Assembly (NCBI RefSeq): GCF_019583405.1
Contig: NZ_SZUU01000008.1
Coordinates: forward strand, 159,049-223,048
Origin: Bacteroides fragilis
Lineage (GTDB): Bacteria > Bacteroidota > Bacteroidia > Bacteroidales > Bacteroidaceae
Length of the DNA stretch: 64,000 nt
Reading direction: 5' to 3'
This document shows positions 32,993 to 41,756 of this stretch, piece after piece (within the stretch, counting starts at the first letter, position 1; each line of letters starts with the position of its first letter). The notes beneath the pieces were generated by a model. That model did no database searches and was not told where the DNA came from. It saw only the letters and a list, made by a program, of their open reading frames with translations. Position numbers and translations under genes: made by a program.

Positions 32993-33373
32993 TTATTCGT
33001 TCACCAATGCCTTGTAACTTTCTGCATTCAGCAGGTTGTCAAGGTCGGCAGCATTGGCAGGTTTCATTTTGATGAGCCAGCCTTCGCCGTATGGGGCTTT
33101 ATTCACCAGCTCGGGGTTTTCTTCCAGTGCGGGGTTTTGTTCCAGCACTTCGCCTGCAACGGGCAGGAAGAGGTCGGAGATGGTCTTTACTACTTCGATG
33201 GTACCGAACACTTCGTTGGCTTCCAGGGTTTCGCCTTCGGTAGGAATGTCGACAAATACGATGTCGCCCAGTTGTTCCTGTGCATAGTCGGTGATACCTA
33301 CATAAGCTGTGTCGCCCTCAAGGCGGATCCATTCATGTTCGTTGGTGTACTTTACATTCTGTGGGAAGTTCAT
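32993..33373 (-). CDS. gcvH: Glycine cleavage system H protein
   Basis: A 126-aa lipoyl carrier. It has KYTNEHEWIRLEGDTAYVGITDYAQEQLGDIVFVDIP at the start, and the lipoyl-lysine segment EVFGTIEVVKTISDLFLPVAGEV (Lys of EVVKT). The C-terminus GEGWLIKMKPAN is typical. It shuttles the aminomethyl group between P, T and L proteins; those genes are not in the window. Confidence 0.96.
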   Translation of the reverse strand: MNFPQNVKYTNEHEWIRLEGDTAYVGITDYAQEQLGDIVFVDIPTEGETLEANEVFGTIEVVKTISDLFLPVAGEVLEQNPALEENPELVNKAPYGEGWLIKMKPANAADLDNLLNAESYKALVNE

Positions 33374-33403
33374 AATGATTAGTTTTTAGGATTGATACTA
33401 TGT

Positions 33404-34084
33404 TTAAAATAAAAATATACGAAACAATACGTTGCTGAGCGGGTGGAGCACCAGCAGCGAGCAGACGAAACCGACGGTAAAGCCGGCAAGGACTTCGCCC
33501 AGCGTGTGATGTTGCAGGATGATGCGTGCCGAGCCTAATATCCCTGCTATGAGGATGAAGAGGCAAAGCCACCACACCGGGTTGTAGCTGAAGAGCGCAC
33601 TGAACGATACCAGTCCGCCTACGATACCGCCCATGCCTGCCATGTGTTCGCTCAGCTTCCACTTCAGGTTGACGAAGATGCAGATGACCAGCACGACCAG
33701 CGAGGCCAGTATGATGCCTGTCATATACCAGGGGATATTCAGTTTGTGCATCATCATCAGGCAGAAGACGTAGGAGATGATGGTGAGCAGGATCGGCACA
33801 TAGCGTTTCTTGCGGTCGCTCAGGTCCTGGCGGGCAAAGCCGTTCACTTTGCGGAACAGGAAGATGGTCATGGTGGGCATCAGGATGGTGAAGCAGTAGA
33901 CAATGCCCAATACGATGAGTTTGTACTGCAACGGCATGATGCGCAGGTAAGAGAACAGGAACAATACGAGGAAGGCCAGAAAGGGGATAGAGAATGGAGT
34001 CAGTATTCCCGAAATGATTCTGGCCGTACGGATCAGTGTCCTGTCAGCTATGATATGTTGCTCTATCTTCTCTTCTTCAGCCAT
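33404..34084 (-). CDS. PAP2-like integral membrane protein
   Basis: A 226-aa protein with about six hydrophobic helices. It retains two PAP2 phosphatase-like patterns: KLSEHMAG near residue 150 (S-x-H) and SARIILQHHTLGEVLAG (S-R-x5-H) near 190. The K-x6-RP motif is not obvious, so activity is uncertain. It sits between rpoN and gcvH, an order seen in Bacteroides. It may act on a lipid or isoprenoid phosphate. Confidence 0.75.
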   Translation of the reverse strand: MAEEEKIEQHIIADRTLIRTARIISGILTPFSIPFLAFLVLFLFSYLRIMPLQYKLIVLGIVYCFTILMPTMTIFLFRKVNGFARQDLSDRKKRYVPILLTIISYVFCLMMMHKLNIPWYMTGIILASLVVLVICIFVNLKWKLSEHMAGMGGIVGGLVSFSALFSYNPVWWLCLFILIAGILGSARIILQHHTLGEVLAGFTVGFVCSLLVLHPLSNVLFRIFLF

Positions 34085-34113
34085 TGGGTTTTGTTCTTTT
34101 TGATTATGCTTTT

Positions 34114-35592
34114 TTATTTTCTCAGTCTCGCCACCGGGATGTTGAGTTGCTGGCGGTACTTGGCCACCGTCCGGCGTGCGATGGGGTATCCTTTTTCTTT
34201 CAGTATTTCGGCCAGTTCATCGTCGGTCAGCGGTTTCTTTTTGTCCTCGCCGTCGATGCATTCTTTGAGGATTTTCCGTATCTCACGTACCGACATCTCT
34301 TCGCCGTCTCCGGTGGTATATCCGTCGCTGAAGAAGAACTTCAGGGGATAGATGCCGTAGTTGGTCTGTACATATTTGCTGTTGCTCACGCGCGAGATGG
34401 TCGATATGTCGAGTCCCGTACGTTCGGCCACGTCTTTGAGGATCATCGGGCGGAGCAGCGACTCGTCGCCTTCGAGGAAGAAGGGGCGTTGCAGGTCGAT
34501 GATGGCCTGCATGGTGGTCATCAGCGTATTCTGGCGTTGCTTCACCGCGTCGATGAAGCCTTGCGCAGCATCCATCTTCTGTTTGAGGAACATCATGGCC
34601 TCTTTCGATTCTTTGGACTGGTTGGCCTTGTTCTTCGTATGTTCCTCCACCATCTCGGTGAAGTCGCGGCTCATGCGCAGTTCCGGCAGGTTCCGGTTGT
34701 TGAGGCTGATGTTGATGGTTCCGTCGTCGTAGGTATCGACGATGAAGTCGGGGACGATCTGTTGCAGGTTCCGTCCGATGGCTTCACCCAATGACGCACC
34801 TGGGCGCGGATTGAGCTTGGTGATCTCTTCGAGTGCCTTGTAGAAGTACTCTTCGTCCAGTCCGAGCTTCCTGATGATCTTCTCCCAATGTTTCCGGGTG
34901 AATTCTTCGTAGCACTCGCTGATGATCTCCTCTTCCGTTGCTAACAGGGGGTCCGCGGTATGCGGTTGTTTTTTCCGGCGTATCTGGATCAGCAGGCATT
35001 CTTGTAGGCTGCGCGCGCCGAGGCCGGGAGGGTCGAAGTCCTGTACGATTTTCAGGGCTTGTTCCAGTTCTTCTTCCGTCGCGTTGATGCCGGCATAGAT
35101 GGCCAGTTCGTCGCCGATGCTTTCGAGCGACTTGCGGAGCAGGCCGTCATCGTCCAGCGAACCGATCAGGTATTCTGCCAGTTCGCGCTGATGTTCGGTC
35201 AGGTCGCGTTCGCCCAGTTGCTCTCTCAGGATTTCGTAGAATGACGTGGCGTCCGAGAATGGAATCTCTTCCGCCTGCTCGCCTTTGGAGCGGTTGTTTT
35301 CCTGGAGTTTATAGTCGGGGATGTCATCTTCGGTCAGATAGTCGCTCAGAGAATCGTAGTCCGTATCTCCTTCTGCTTCTCCTTCGGCGGTTTCGGCAGG
35401 GGTGGTTTCGTCGGAGGCGTTTTCTTCTTTGCCTTCTTCAAGGGCGGGATTCTCCAGCAGTTCGGCATGTACACGGTCTTCCAGTTCCACAGCCGGTAGC
35501 TCCAGTAGCTTCACTACCAGAATTTGCTGCGGTGAGAGCGTTTGTATCTGCTGCTGCGCCTGCGATTGTATCTGACGGGAACCTTGTGCCAT
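34114..35592 (-). CDS. rpoN: RNA polymerase sigma-54 factor
   Basis: A 492-aa protein. Region I is Gln-rich (QIQSQAQQQIQTLSPQQILVVKLLELP), followed by an acidic region II, the core-binding domain (DATSFYEILREQLGERDLTEHQRELAEYLIGSLDDDGLL), the HTH region (VAERTGLDISTISRVSNSKYVQT) and the RpoN box ARRTVAKYRQQLNIP. It recognises -24/-12 promoters with an AAA+ activator. A minus-strand -7 box TACTTTTG lies 38 bp upstream at 35630-35637. It heads the PAP2-gcvH-purE-ispG cluster. Confidence 0.96.
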   Translation of the reverse strand: MAQGSRQIQSQAQQQIQTLSPQQILVVKLLELPAVELEDRVHAELLENPALEEGKEENASDETTPAETAEGEAEGDTDYDSLSDYLTEDDIPDYKLQENNRSKGEQAEEIPFSDATSFYEILREQLGERDLTEHQRELAEYLIGSLDDDGLLRKSLESIGDELAIYAGINATEEELEQALKIVQDFDPPGLGARSLQECLLIQIRRKKQPHTADPLLATEEEIISECYEEFTRKHWEKIIRKLGLDEEYFYKALEEITKLNPRPGASLGEAIGRNLQQIVPDFIVDTYDDGTINISLNNRNLPELRMSRDFTEMVEEHTKNKANQSKESKEAMMFLKQKMDAAQGFIDAVKQRQNTLMTTMQAIIDLQRPFFLEGDESLLRPMILKDVAERTGLDISTISRVSNSKYVQTNYGIYPLKFFFSDGYTTGDGEEMSVREIRKILKECIDGEDKKKPLTDDELAEILKEKGYPIARRTVAKYRQQLNIPVARLRK

Positions 35593-35629
35593 ACGTTGAA
35601 TGCTTTACGTTTTTTTTTGTTTCTCGCTA

Positions 35630-35637
35630 CAAAAGTA
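35630..35637 (-). promoter_or_regulatory. -7 box of the rpoN operon
   Basis: The minus strand reads TACTTTTG, a match to TAnnTTTG, 38 bp before the rpoN start; a TTTCG near 35656-35660 is a weak -33. Confidence 0.5.
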
Positions 35638-35733
35638 ATGAATTGTTCGATATAGCGAAATGATTTATCCGATAAAAGGAGTTAAAGGAGGAAACGGGCG
35701 GAGAAGGCGGCGGAATTAAAGCTTTCCATCTTC

Positions 35734-35764
35734 TTTGCCAATTCATCCTTTGTTTATATCTTTG
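35734..35764 (+). promoter_or_regulatory. Promoter of the aminopeptidase P gene
   Basis: -33 TTTG (35734-35737), a 19-nt spacer and -7 TATCTTTG (35757-35764); the ATG is at 35791. Confidence 0.7.
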
Positions 35765-35790
35765 CCTTCATAACTTAAATACATACCATT

Positions 35791-37164
35791 ATGTTCAGCA
35801 AAGAGACATATATGCAGCGCAGAGCCCTGCTGAAAAAAACATTAGGCTCCGGAGTATTGTTGTTTTTGGGTAACGACGAGTGCGGGTTGAACTACGAGGA
35901 CAATACGTTCCGCTATCGTCAGGATTCCACCTTTCTTTATTACTTCGGCCTTTCGTTTGCCGGACTTTCTGCTATAATCGACATTGATGAAGATAAGGAA
36001 ATTATATTTGGTGACGAGCTTACCATCGATCACATCGTGTGGATGGGTACACAGCCGACGCTGAAGGAGAAGAGCCGGCGGGTGGGAGTCAGCATCACCA
36101 TGCCTTCGGCGGACATCATCGGCTATCTGCATAAGGCGGTGCAAAAGGGCCAGGCCATCCATTACCTGCCTCCTTACCGTGCCGAGCATAAGCTGAAACT
36201 GATGGACTGGCTGGGAGTACCTCCCGCACGCCAGGAAGGGTCGGTGCCCTTTATCCGCGCGGTGATCGCGCAGCGCAATTACAAGTCAGCCGAGGAGGTT
36301 GTCGAAATTGAGAAGGCTTGTGACATCACGGCGGATATGCACATCACGGCCATGAAGATATTGCGTCCCGGCATGCGCGAATGGGAGGTGTCGGCAGCTA
36401 TGGAAGCGGTGGCACACGCCGCTGGAGGCGATCTTTCGTTCGCTACCATCGCTACGGTGAACGGGCAGACACTTCACAACCACTATCACGGCAACACGGT
36501 GAAGCCGGGCGATCTGTTTCTGATCGATGCCGGTGCCGAGACGGAGATGGGATATGCCGGCGACATGTCGTCCACCATCCCTGCCGATAAGAAGTTCACG
36601 CAGCGGCAGCGCGAGGTTTACGAGATACAGAACGCCATGCATCTGGAGTCGGTGAAAGCACTCCGTCCGGGCATTCCTTATATGGACGTGTACGATTTGT
36701 CGGCACGCGTGATGGTCGAAGGCCTGAAAGGACTCGGACTGATGAAGGGAAATGCCGAAGACGCCGTACGTGAAGGCGCGCATGCCCTGTTCTATCCTCA
36801 CGGATTAGGGCACATGATGGGGCTCGACGTGCACGATATGGAGAACCTGGGCGAACTCTGGGTGGGCTACAACGGACAGCCCAAGAGCACGCAGTTCGGC
36901 CGTAAGTCGCAGCGTCTCGCCATACCGTTGGAACCGGGCTTTGTGCATACCGTTGAGCCGGGCATTTATTTCATCCCCGAGCTGATAGACCTGTGGAAGG
37001 GACAGAAGAAGTTTACCGACTTTATCAATTACGATAAAGTGGAGACGTACAAGGACTTCGGGGGCATTCGTAACGAAGAGGATTATCTGATTACGGAAAC
37101 GGGGGCCCGCCGTTTAGGAAAGAAGATTCCGCTGACACCGGACGAGGTGGAAGCGCTAAGATAA
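35791..37164 (+). CDS. pepP: Xaa-Pro aminopeptidase (M24)
   Basis: A 457-aa metallopeptidase. Residues 1-160 form the creatinase-like N-terminal domain (FLGNDECGLNYEDNTFRYRQDSTFLYYFG). The pita-bread domain has the metal ligands: Asp in FLIDAGAETEMGYAGDMSSTIP (two Asp), His in FYPHGLGHMMGLDVHD, Glu in VEPGIYF and Glu in GGIRNEEDYLIT. It releases N-terminal residues before proline. Cytoplasmic, with no signal. It is followed by the hairpin array at 37181. Confidence 0.94.
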   Translation: MFSKETYMQRRALLKKTLGSGVLLFLGNDECGLNYEDNTFRYRQDSTFLYYFGLSFAGLSAIIDIDEDKEIIFGDELTIDHIVWMGTQPTLKEKSRRVGVSITMPSADIIGYLHKAVQKGQAIHYLPPYRAEHKLKLMDWLGVPPARQEGSVPFIRAVIAQRNYKSAEEVVEIEKACDITADMHITAMKILRPGMREWEVSAAMEAVAHAAGGDLSFATIATVNGQTLHNHYHGNTVKPGDLFLIDAGAETEMGYAGDMSSTIPADKKFTQRQREVYEIQNAMHLESVKALRPGIPYMDVYDLSARVMVEGLKGLGLMKGNAEDAVREGAHALFYPHGLGHMMGLDVHDMENLGELWVGYNGQPKSTQFGRKSQRLAIPLEPGFVHTVEPGIYFIPELIDLWKGQKKFTDFINYDKVETYKDFGGIRNEEDYLITETGARRLGKKIPLTPDEVEALR

Positions 37165-37180
37165 TTTTTTTTCATGAACA

Positions 37181-37215
37181 GTGTTATTAAGATGTGAATC
37201 CAGGTAACACTTTTA
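37181..37215 (+). terminator. Hairpin 1 of the constant-loop array
   Basis: Stem GTGTTA/TAACAC encloses TTAAGATGTGAATCCAGG, then TTTTATTTAATTTTT. It lies 17 bp after pepP. An additional perfect hairpin GTCCGGAT-AACG-ATCCGGAC follows at 37231-37250. Confidence 0.65.
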
Positions 37216-37275
37216 TTTAATTTTTGGTATGTCCGGATAACGATCCGGACGGTTTATGTAAATTTTGTTAAGACA

Positions 37276-37312
37276 AGATTGCTTGGATGTGAATCTGGGC
37301 AATCTTTTTTTT
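37276..37312 (+). terminator. Hairpin 2 of the constant-loop array
   Basis: Stem AGATTGC/GCAATCT encloses TTGGATGTGAATCTGG and is followed by T8. The core loop GATGTGAATC is identical to hairpin 1 though the stem is different. Confidence 0.75.
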
Positions 37313-37342
37313 GTCGATTTTTTAAAGAAAATGAAGAAAGAA

Positions 37343-37373
37343 TTGTTTTTCTGATTTTAATAAGATACTTTTG
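37343..37373 (+). promoter_or_regulatory. Promoter downstream of hairpin 2
   Basis: -33 TTG (37343-37345), a 20-nt spacer and -7 TACTTTTG (37366-37373). A transcript from here would run through hairpins 3 and 4 toward the HU-like gene. A degenerate copy of this segment follows hairpin 4. Confidence 0.55.
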
Positions 37374-37513
37374 TTGAAGATTTGAATCATTTACTATCTT
37401 AAACGGATTTAGCTATTGAAACGTATGCTTGCCGTTTATGAAATTAAAAATAATACTGATATCTGATAAACCATTATACACAGACAACTTAATTTTTTTT
37501 TTCATAGCATTCT

Positions 37514-37545
37514 GATATCACTTAGATGTGAATCCAGGAGATATC
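37514..37545 (+). terminator. Hairpin 3 of the constant-loop array
   Basis: Stem GATATC/GATATC encloses ACTTAGATGTGAATCCAGGA, followed by TCTATTTTA. The stem is unrelated to the others; the loop core is kept. Confidence 0.6.
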
Positions 37546-37591
37546 TCTATTTTATAATAAGACTAATTTAATGAATTTTTCAAATTGACAA

Positions 37592-37627
37592 AGATTGCTT
37601 GGATGTGAATCCGGGTAATCTTTTTTT
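37592..37627 (+). terminator. Hairpin 4 of the constant-loop array
   Basis: Stem AGATTGC/GTAATCT (one G-U pair) encloses TTGGATGTGAATCCGG and is followed by T7. The flanking sequence repeats that after hairpin 2, so these two arose by local duplication. Confidence 0.7.
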
Positions 37628-37735
37628 GTTGTTTCTTGAAAAAAGAGAAGAAAGAGTTGTTTTTAAAATTTTAAGGGTATTCCTTTGAAGGAATTAAATA
37701 ATTTTCTATTAATAACCTATCTAATCCTAAAAAAC

Positions 37736-38107
37736 ATGAGCGGATTGTATTATAACTTAGCGTTGCGGAACAGTGATGTGAGAGATAAAGATTCTGAAAA
37801 GTTGTATTATTGTGTCTTGAAGAACAGGGGGATGGTGGATCAGGAAACATTTATCAATTATCTAAGTCAGATTTCCGGGGGGCAAGATGCCTTATGTTTG
37901 GCTGTGCTTTCTAAGTTGGGAGCAGCGATTATCAATTTTCTGCAAGATGGGCAGGGCGTGGACATCCTGCATTGGGGAATCTTCAATCTAACGGCAAATA
38001 GCGCGGGGGTAAAAACAGCTGATGAGTCAAAAGCGTCGCAAATAAAGTCTATCAACTTGCGCTTTTCTTCTGCTGTCCGATACTTTATTTTCAAAGACTT
38101 CTCCTGA
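37736..38107 (+). CDS. Short HU-like (Bvu_2165-type) DNA-binding protein
   Basis: A 123-aa protein starting MSGLYYNLALRNSDVRDKDS, the N-terminal signature of the Bacteroides HU-like DNA-binding domain, with YYCVLKNRGMVDQETFINYLSQISGG and LHWGIFNLTANSAGV following. Related proteins carry a C-terminal Ig-like DUF4469 domain (as in the gene at 63591); this one stops after the HU-like part. An in-frame start 17 codons upstream is not accepted because it lacks the family start. It may bind DNA as a dimer. The four-hairpin array lies directly upstream. Confidence 0.8.
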   Translation: MSGLYYNLALRNSDVRDKDSEKLYYCVLKNRGMVDQETFINYLSQISGGQDALCLAVLSKLGAAIINFLQDGQGVDILHWGIFNLTANSAGVKTADESKASQIKSINLRFSSAVRYFIFKDFS

Positions 38108-38112
38108 TACGT

Positions 38113-38143
38113 TTTGTTTTTATGCATCGATATACTACTTTTG
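38113..38143 (+). promoter_or_regulatory. Promoter of the DUF3857 operon
   Basis: -33 TTTG (38113-38116), a 19-nt spacer and -7 TACTTTTG (38136-38143), 56 bp before the start at 38199. Confidence 0.7.
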
Positions 38144-38198
38144 TCCGTTACAGACAGAAAAACGATAAAACCATTCACAAATATTCAATTTATAAACT

Positions 38199-40136
38199 AT
38201 GCGTAAATTAAAAAATGTCCTCCGGGCATCTTCATGCTGTGCTTTTTCAATCTTAATGTGTCTCCCGACTGCCGGGCAGAATGCATGGAGCGAAGCTGAC
38301 TGCGTGACCCTGCTGGACAGTATCTCGGTAACCGTACAGCCAAACGGCTCCGGAAGTTTTGCCGTGTACCGATCGTTTAAAGTACAGACTCCCAAAGGGG
38401 CAGTGAATAACCATGTGATCAAGTATGATTATGATCCACTGACGGCCTTTGCCCGTTTCAAGCAAGTCACCGTGCAGCGTGCCAACGGCGAAACCATGCA
38501 GGTGGATGTGACCAAGACCTGCGATTATGCCGCTCCGGCAAGGGCTATTTATTGGGGAGCCCGTCAGATCATGCTCGAACTCGGACGCCTGGAGCCTGGA
38601 GATGTCGTTTCCTACGAAATCAGTAAGAAAGGCTTTACATACGCTCTGCTGGCGGGAGCTGAAGAGGATGACGCGCGTTTCATTCCGCCCATGCGCGGGC
38701 AATTCTACGATATTGTTCCTTTTTGGGTGAACGAGCCCACCCGCCGCAAGGTATACGTTGTCAGTATGCCGATGGAAAAAGAGCTTCAGTTCCAGTTCTA
38801 TAACGGTGCCTGCGCCTCGTCAATGCGTTATGAGGACGGGCGAAAGGTATATGCGTTTGCCGTGAACGAAGTGCTTCCTTTCCGGAAAGAGCCCAATATG
38901 GTGGATCTTTTTGATGAAGCCCCGAAGCTGATGATGTCGTCTACCCCGAAATGGGAGGATAAGTCGCTCTGGTTTCACGACCTGAACGAGGCGTACGGCA
39001 GCTTTGCCCCACTGCCCGAGGCTCAGAAGAAAGTGGACGAACTGATAAAGGGAAAAAAGACCGAAATGGAAAAAATCGCCGTATTGACCCATTGGGTAGC
39101 CGATAATATCCGTTATGCGGGCATCACCATGGGCGAAGGCGAGGGCTTTACACTCCATAATACGAAGATGAACTACACCGACCGCTGCGGAGTATGCAAG
39201 GACATTGCCGGCACGCTGATCTCTTTCCTGCGTATGGCGGGATTTGAGGCCTATCCGGCCATGACGATGGCGGGAAGCCGCATCGAAAGCATCCCTGCCG
39301 ATCACTTTAACCACTGTGTGGCAGTGGTGAAGTTAGCGAATGGGACGTATATGCCCCTCGATCCTACCTGGGTTCCTTTCTGTCGCGAGTTGTGGAGCAG
39401 TGCCGAGCAGCAGCAGAACTATCTGCCCGGCATTCCGGGAGGTTCCGACTTGTGCCTGACTCCGGTTTCGGCTCCCGAGAATCATTATGTCCGCATCACT
39501 GCCGATAACAAAATCGATGCAAAGGGCACGCTGAAAGGTTCGTTTACCATCACCGCCGAAGGTCAGTCGGACAGCAGCATCCGCCGCATCTTTACGCAGG
39601 GCTGGCAGACCGAATGGCAAAGCACGATGGAAAGCCAGTTGCTCAACGTATCTCCCAAAGCCCGTATGCTCGGAGTGGACTACGGAAAGGCACCGAAGGA
39701 TTATCAGGCAGGCCCCATTCGCATCACGTTCCGTTATGAGATACCGGACTATGCGCTGGTCGGTGACCGGGAATTAGTGTTGAAACCGATGGTGATGAAC
39801 AACCTCTATACGAGTGTTCTCTCGTTCCTGCGTATCGATACCGGCTTGGAAACCCGCCAATACGGCTTCCGTGATGCTTGCTCTCGTCTGGTCGAATTGG
39901 ACGAAACGATTGCCCTGCCGCGGGGATACCGCTTAGTGGGAGAGCCGCGCAGCGAACAAAAGGCCGCTCCGGCAGCCGACTTCGAAGGCTCGTTGCAGCA
40001 GGTTGGCAACAAACTGGTGCTGAAACAGAAACTCGCCTTGAAGAAGCGCATCTATCGGGCAGCCGACTGGGAAGGATTCCGCGCTGCGGTGAATGCCTAC
40101 AAAAGCTTTGCGGATTATTTGATTGTTAAACTCTAA
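38199..40136 (+). CDS. DUF3857/transglutaminase-like protein with complete triad
   Basis: A 645-aa exported protein (signal peptide to TAGQN). The N-terminal DUF3857 domain (about 30-250) includes AVYRSFKVQTPKGAVNNHVIKYDY and ELGRLEPGDVVSYEI. A transglutaminase-like domain follows with Cys333 in DRCGVCKDIAGTLISFLR, His in FNHCVAVVKL and Asp in MPLDPTWVPF. The C-terminal part is a beta-rich domain shared with the next protein. Papain-like hydrolase or crosslinking activity in the periplasm is possible; substrate unknown. First gene of a probable three-gene operon (gaps of 17 and 22 bp). Confidence 0.85.
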   Translation: MRKLKNVLRASSCCAFSILMCLPTAGQNAWSEADCVTLLDSISVTVQPNGSGSFAVYRSFKVQTPKGAVNNHVIKYDYDPLTAFARFKQVTVQRANGETMQVDVTKTCDYAAPARAIYWGARQIMLELGRLEPGDVVSYEISKKGFTYALLAGAEEDDARFIPPMRGQFYDIVPFWVNEPTRRKVYVVSMPMEKELQFQFYNGACASSMRYEDGRKVYAFAVNEVLPFRKEPNMVDLFDEAPKLMMSSTPKWEDKSLWFHDLNEAYGSFAPLPEAQKKVDELIKGKKTEMEKIAVLTHWVADNIRYAGITMGEGEGFTLHNTKMNYTDRCGVCKDIAGTLISFLRMAGFEAYPAMTMAGSRIESIPADHFNHCVAVVKLANGTYMPLDPTWVPFCRELWSSAEQQQNYLPGIPGGSDLCLTPVSAPENHYVRITADNKIDAKGTLKGSFTITAEGQSDSSIRRIFTQGWQTEWQSTMESQLLNVSPKARMLGVDYGKAPKDYQAGPIRITFRYEIPDYALVGDRELVLKPMVMNNLYTSVLSFLRIDTGLETRQYGFRDACSRLVELDETIALPRGYRLVGEPRSEQKAAPAADFEGSLQQVGNKLVLKQKLALKKRIYRAADWEGFRAAVNAYKSFADYLIVKL

Positions 40137-40153
40137 AAAGATGATCGTCACAC

Positions 40154-41734
40154 ATGACTAAAATATATACCCTTCTGCTCCTCTGCCTGTTTGCGCTGAC
40201 TCTTCCGGTCACCGCCCGGGAAGCGGAATTTAAGAAAATCAAAGAAAGCTGGACCCTGCAGGCTGATGGTACGCAGGTTTATCGTCAGTCGAAAGTCCTG
40301 ACGCTGTACACTCACACGGCCATGAACCGCACGTATGGGGAGTCGTTCATTACGTACGATCCCCGTTATCAGACTTTGCAGATTCACGAGTCGTATACCC
40401 GCCAGAAAGACGGAAATATCGTCAAGACCCCCGCCAATGCTCTGGTCGAAGTGCTCCCCTCGGCAGCAGCCAATGCGCCGGCATTCAATGCTTTGCGCGA
40501 GATGGTAGTCGTACACACCGGACTGGAACTCGGAGCTACCATCTATCTGGACTATTCCATTACAACCAAACCGGGGTATTTGCCGGGGATTCAGATCTGC
40601 CGGTTGCTGGAGCACTCTTCGCCGGTGAAGGAGTACGAGATCAACATCACCGTTCCCCGGGGGCAACATCTGCAATATGCCCTTAACAACCACAAGGCGA
40701 AAGCTTCCGTAACCGAATCCGAAGGGATGAAGCAAGTCAGCTGGACCCTGAAGAATCTGCCCGCCCTCAGCCGTGAACCGCAGGTGTCGGTGATCGGCGG
40801 TGATTTGCCTCTGCTGACTGCCACGACTGAGGAGAAACCCCTGTCGTTTCTGATGTCACAATGGCAACCGGAAGGAGATGCTGGGATTCGTGCGCTGGCC
40901 GGAAAACTGACTGCCGGAGCGAAGGACGATAAAGAAAAAGTAACCGCGATACGTGACTATGTGATTGATAATCTTTACTATTCGTCCCTCCCGTTGGCGG
41001 AAAGCGGTTATCGCATCCGTCCCGCCGCAGAGGTGATCCGTTCGGCATACGGCACGGAGGCCGAGAAGGCGAATCTGATGGCCGCATTGCTGAAAGCGGC
41101 CGGACTGAAAGCCGGGATAGGGGCGGTCTGCGCTCCGTCCGAGAATACGGCATCATTAGGAGTAGGCAGCATCCGCGAACTATTTGTGTGGACCGACGCC
41201 GGAGGCAGCCAACAGGCTCTGTCACTGAAAGGCAAAACTCCCTCAGCCGTTTCCTGGCAGAAAGATTATGCCTATGTAGCTTCATTGACGCAGCCGTTTG
41301 AACTGAATCTTCCACCGGTTGCCCTGAGAAAAGACTATGCATTGCAGCCCGACGCGGCAAATGCCAAAGATGGCTATCTGGTCTTCACCCTCCCTGTAGA
41401 GCGTGGCAGCCTGGCCGGTTCCCAGTACGTCCGGTTCAATAGCAAGCGCACTTCAAACCTTTTGTTGCCCGGACTGGCGGATGAATCTTTCACCTATACC
41501 ATAGATACTCCTGCAGGTATGGAGCCTGTCACTCAGCCGATGGAGAAGAAGATGGACAATGCCGTAGGTACATTAACCGTTTCCATCCGTCCCGAAGGAG
41601 CGAAAACACGAGTAACCCGGAGCCTGAAGTTGAAGAAACAGATGATTCGTCCGGCGGATTATGCCGCTTTCCGTCAACTGATGACAGAGTACGGGGCAGT
41701 GGACGGGTTGACATTAGTGTACAGAAGCAAATAA
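40154..41734 (+). CDS. DUF3857 protein with degenerate transglutaminase domain
   Basis: A 526-aa exported protein (signal peptide to TAREAEF) related to the previous one: YRQSKVLTLYTHTAMNRTYGESFITYDPRYQTLQIHESYTRQKDGNIVKTP is the DUF3857 start. The transglutaminase-like region reads SAYGTEAEKANLMAALLKAAGLKAG where active members have GVCKDKA, so the catalytic Cys is lost; His and Asp are also not evident. It may be a structural partner of the intact paralogue. Starts 17 bp after it. Confidence 0.82.
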   Translation: MTKIYTLLLLCLFALTLPVTAREAEFKKIKESWTLQADGTQVYRQSKVLTLYTHTAMNRTYGESFITYDPRYQTLQIHESYTRQKDGNIVKTPANALVEVLPSAAANAPAFNALREMVVVHTGLELGATIYLDYSITTKPGYLPGIQICRLLEHSSPVKEYEINITVPRGQHLQYALNNHKAKASVTESEGMKQVSWTLKNLPALSREPQVSVIGGDLPLLTATTEEKPLSFLMSQWQPEGDAGIRALAGKLTAGAKDDKEKVTAIRDYVIDNLYYSSLPLAESGYRIRPAAEVIRSAYGTEAEKANLMAALLKAAGLKAGIGAVCAPSENTASLGVGSIRELFVWTDAGGSQQALSLKGKTPSAVSWQKDYAYVASLTQPFELNLPPVALRKDYALQPDAANAKDGYLVFTLPVERGSLAGSQYVRFNSKRTSNLLLPGLADESFTYTIDTPAGMEPVTQPMEKKMDNAVGTLTVSIRPEGAKTRVTRSLKLKKQMIRPADYAAFRQLMTEYGAVDGLTLVYRSK

Positions 41735-41756
41735 AACCTGATAAACAAACAGATCC

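Noticed and set aside
37181..37627. Hairpin array considered as a CRISPR
   Set aside because: The spacing is irregular, the conserved part is a loop within variable stems, and no cas gene is near.
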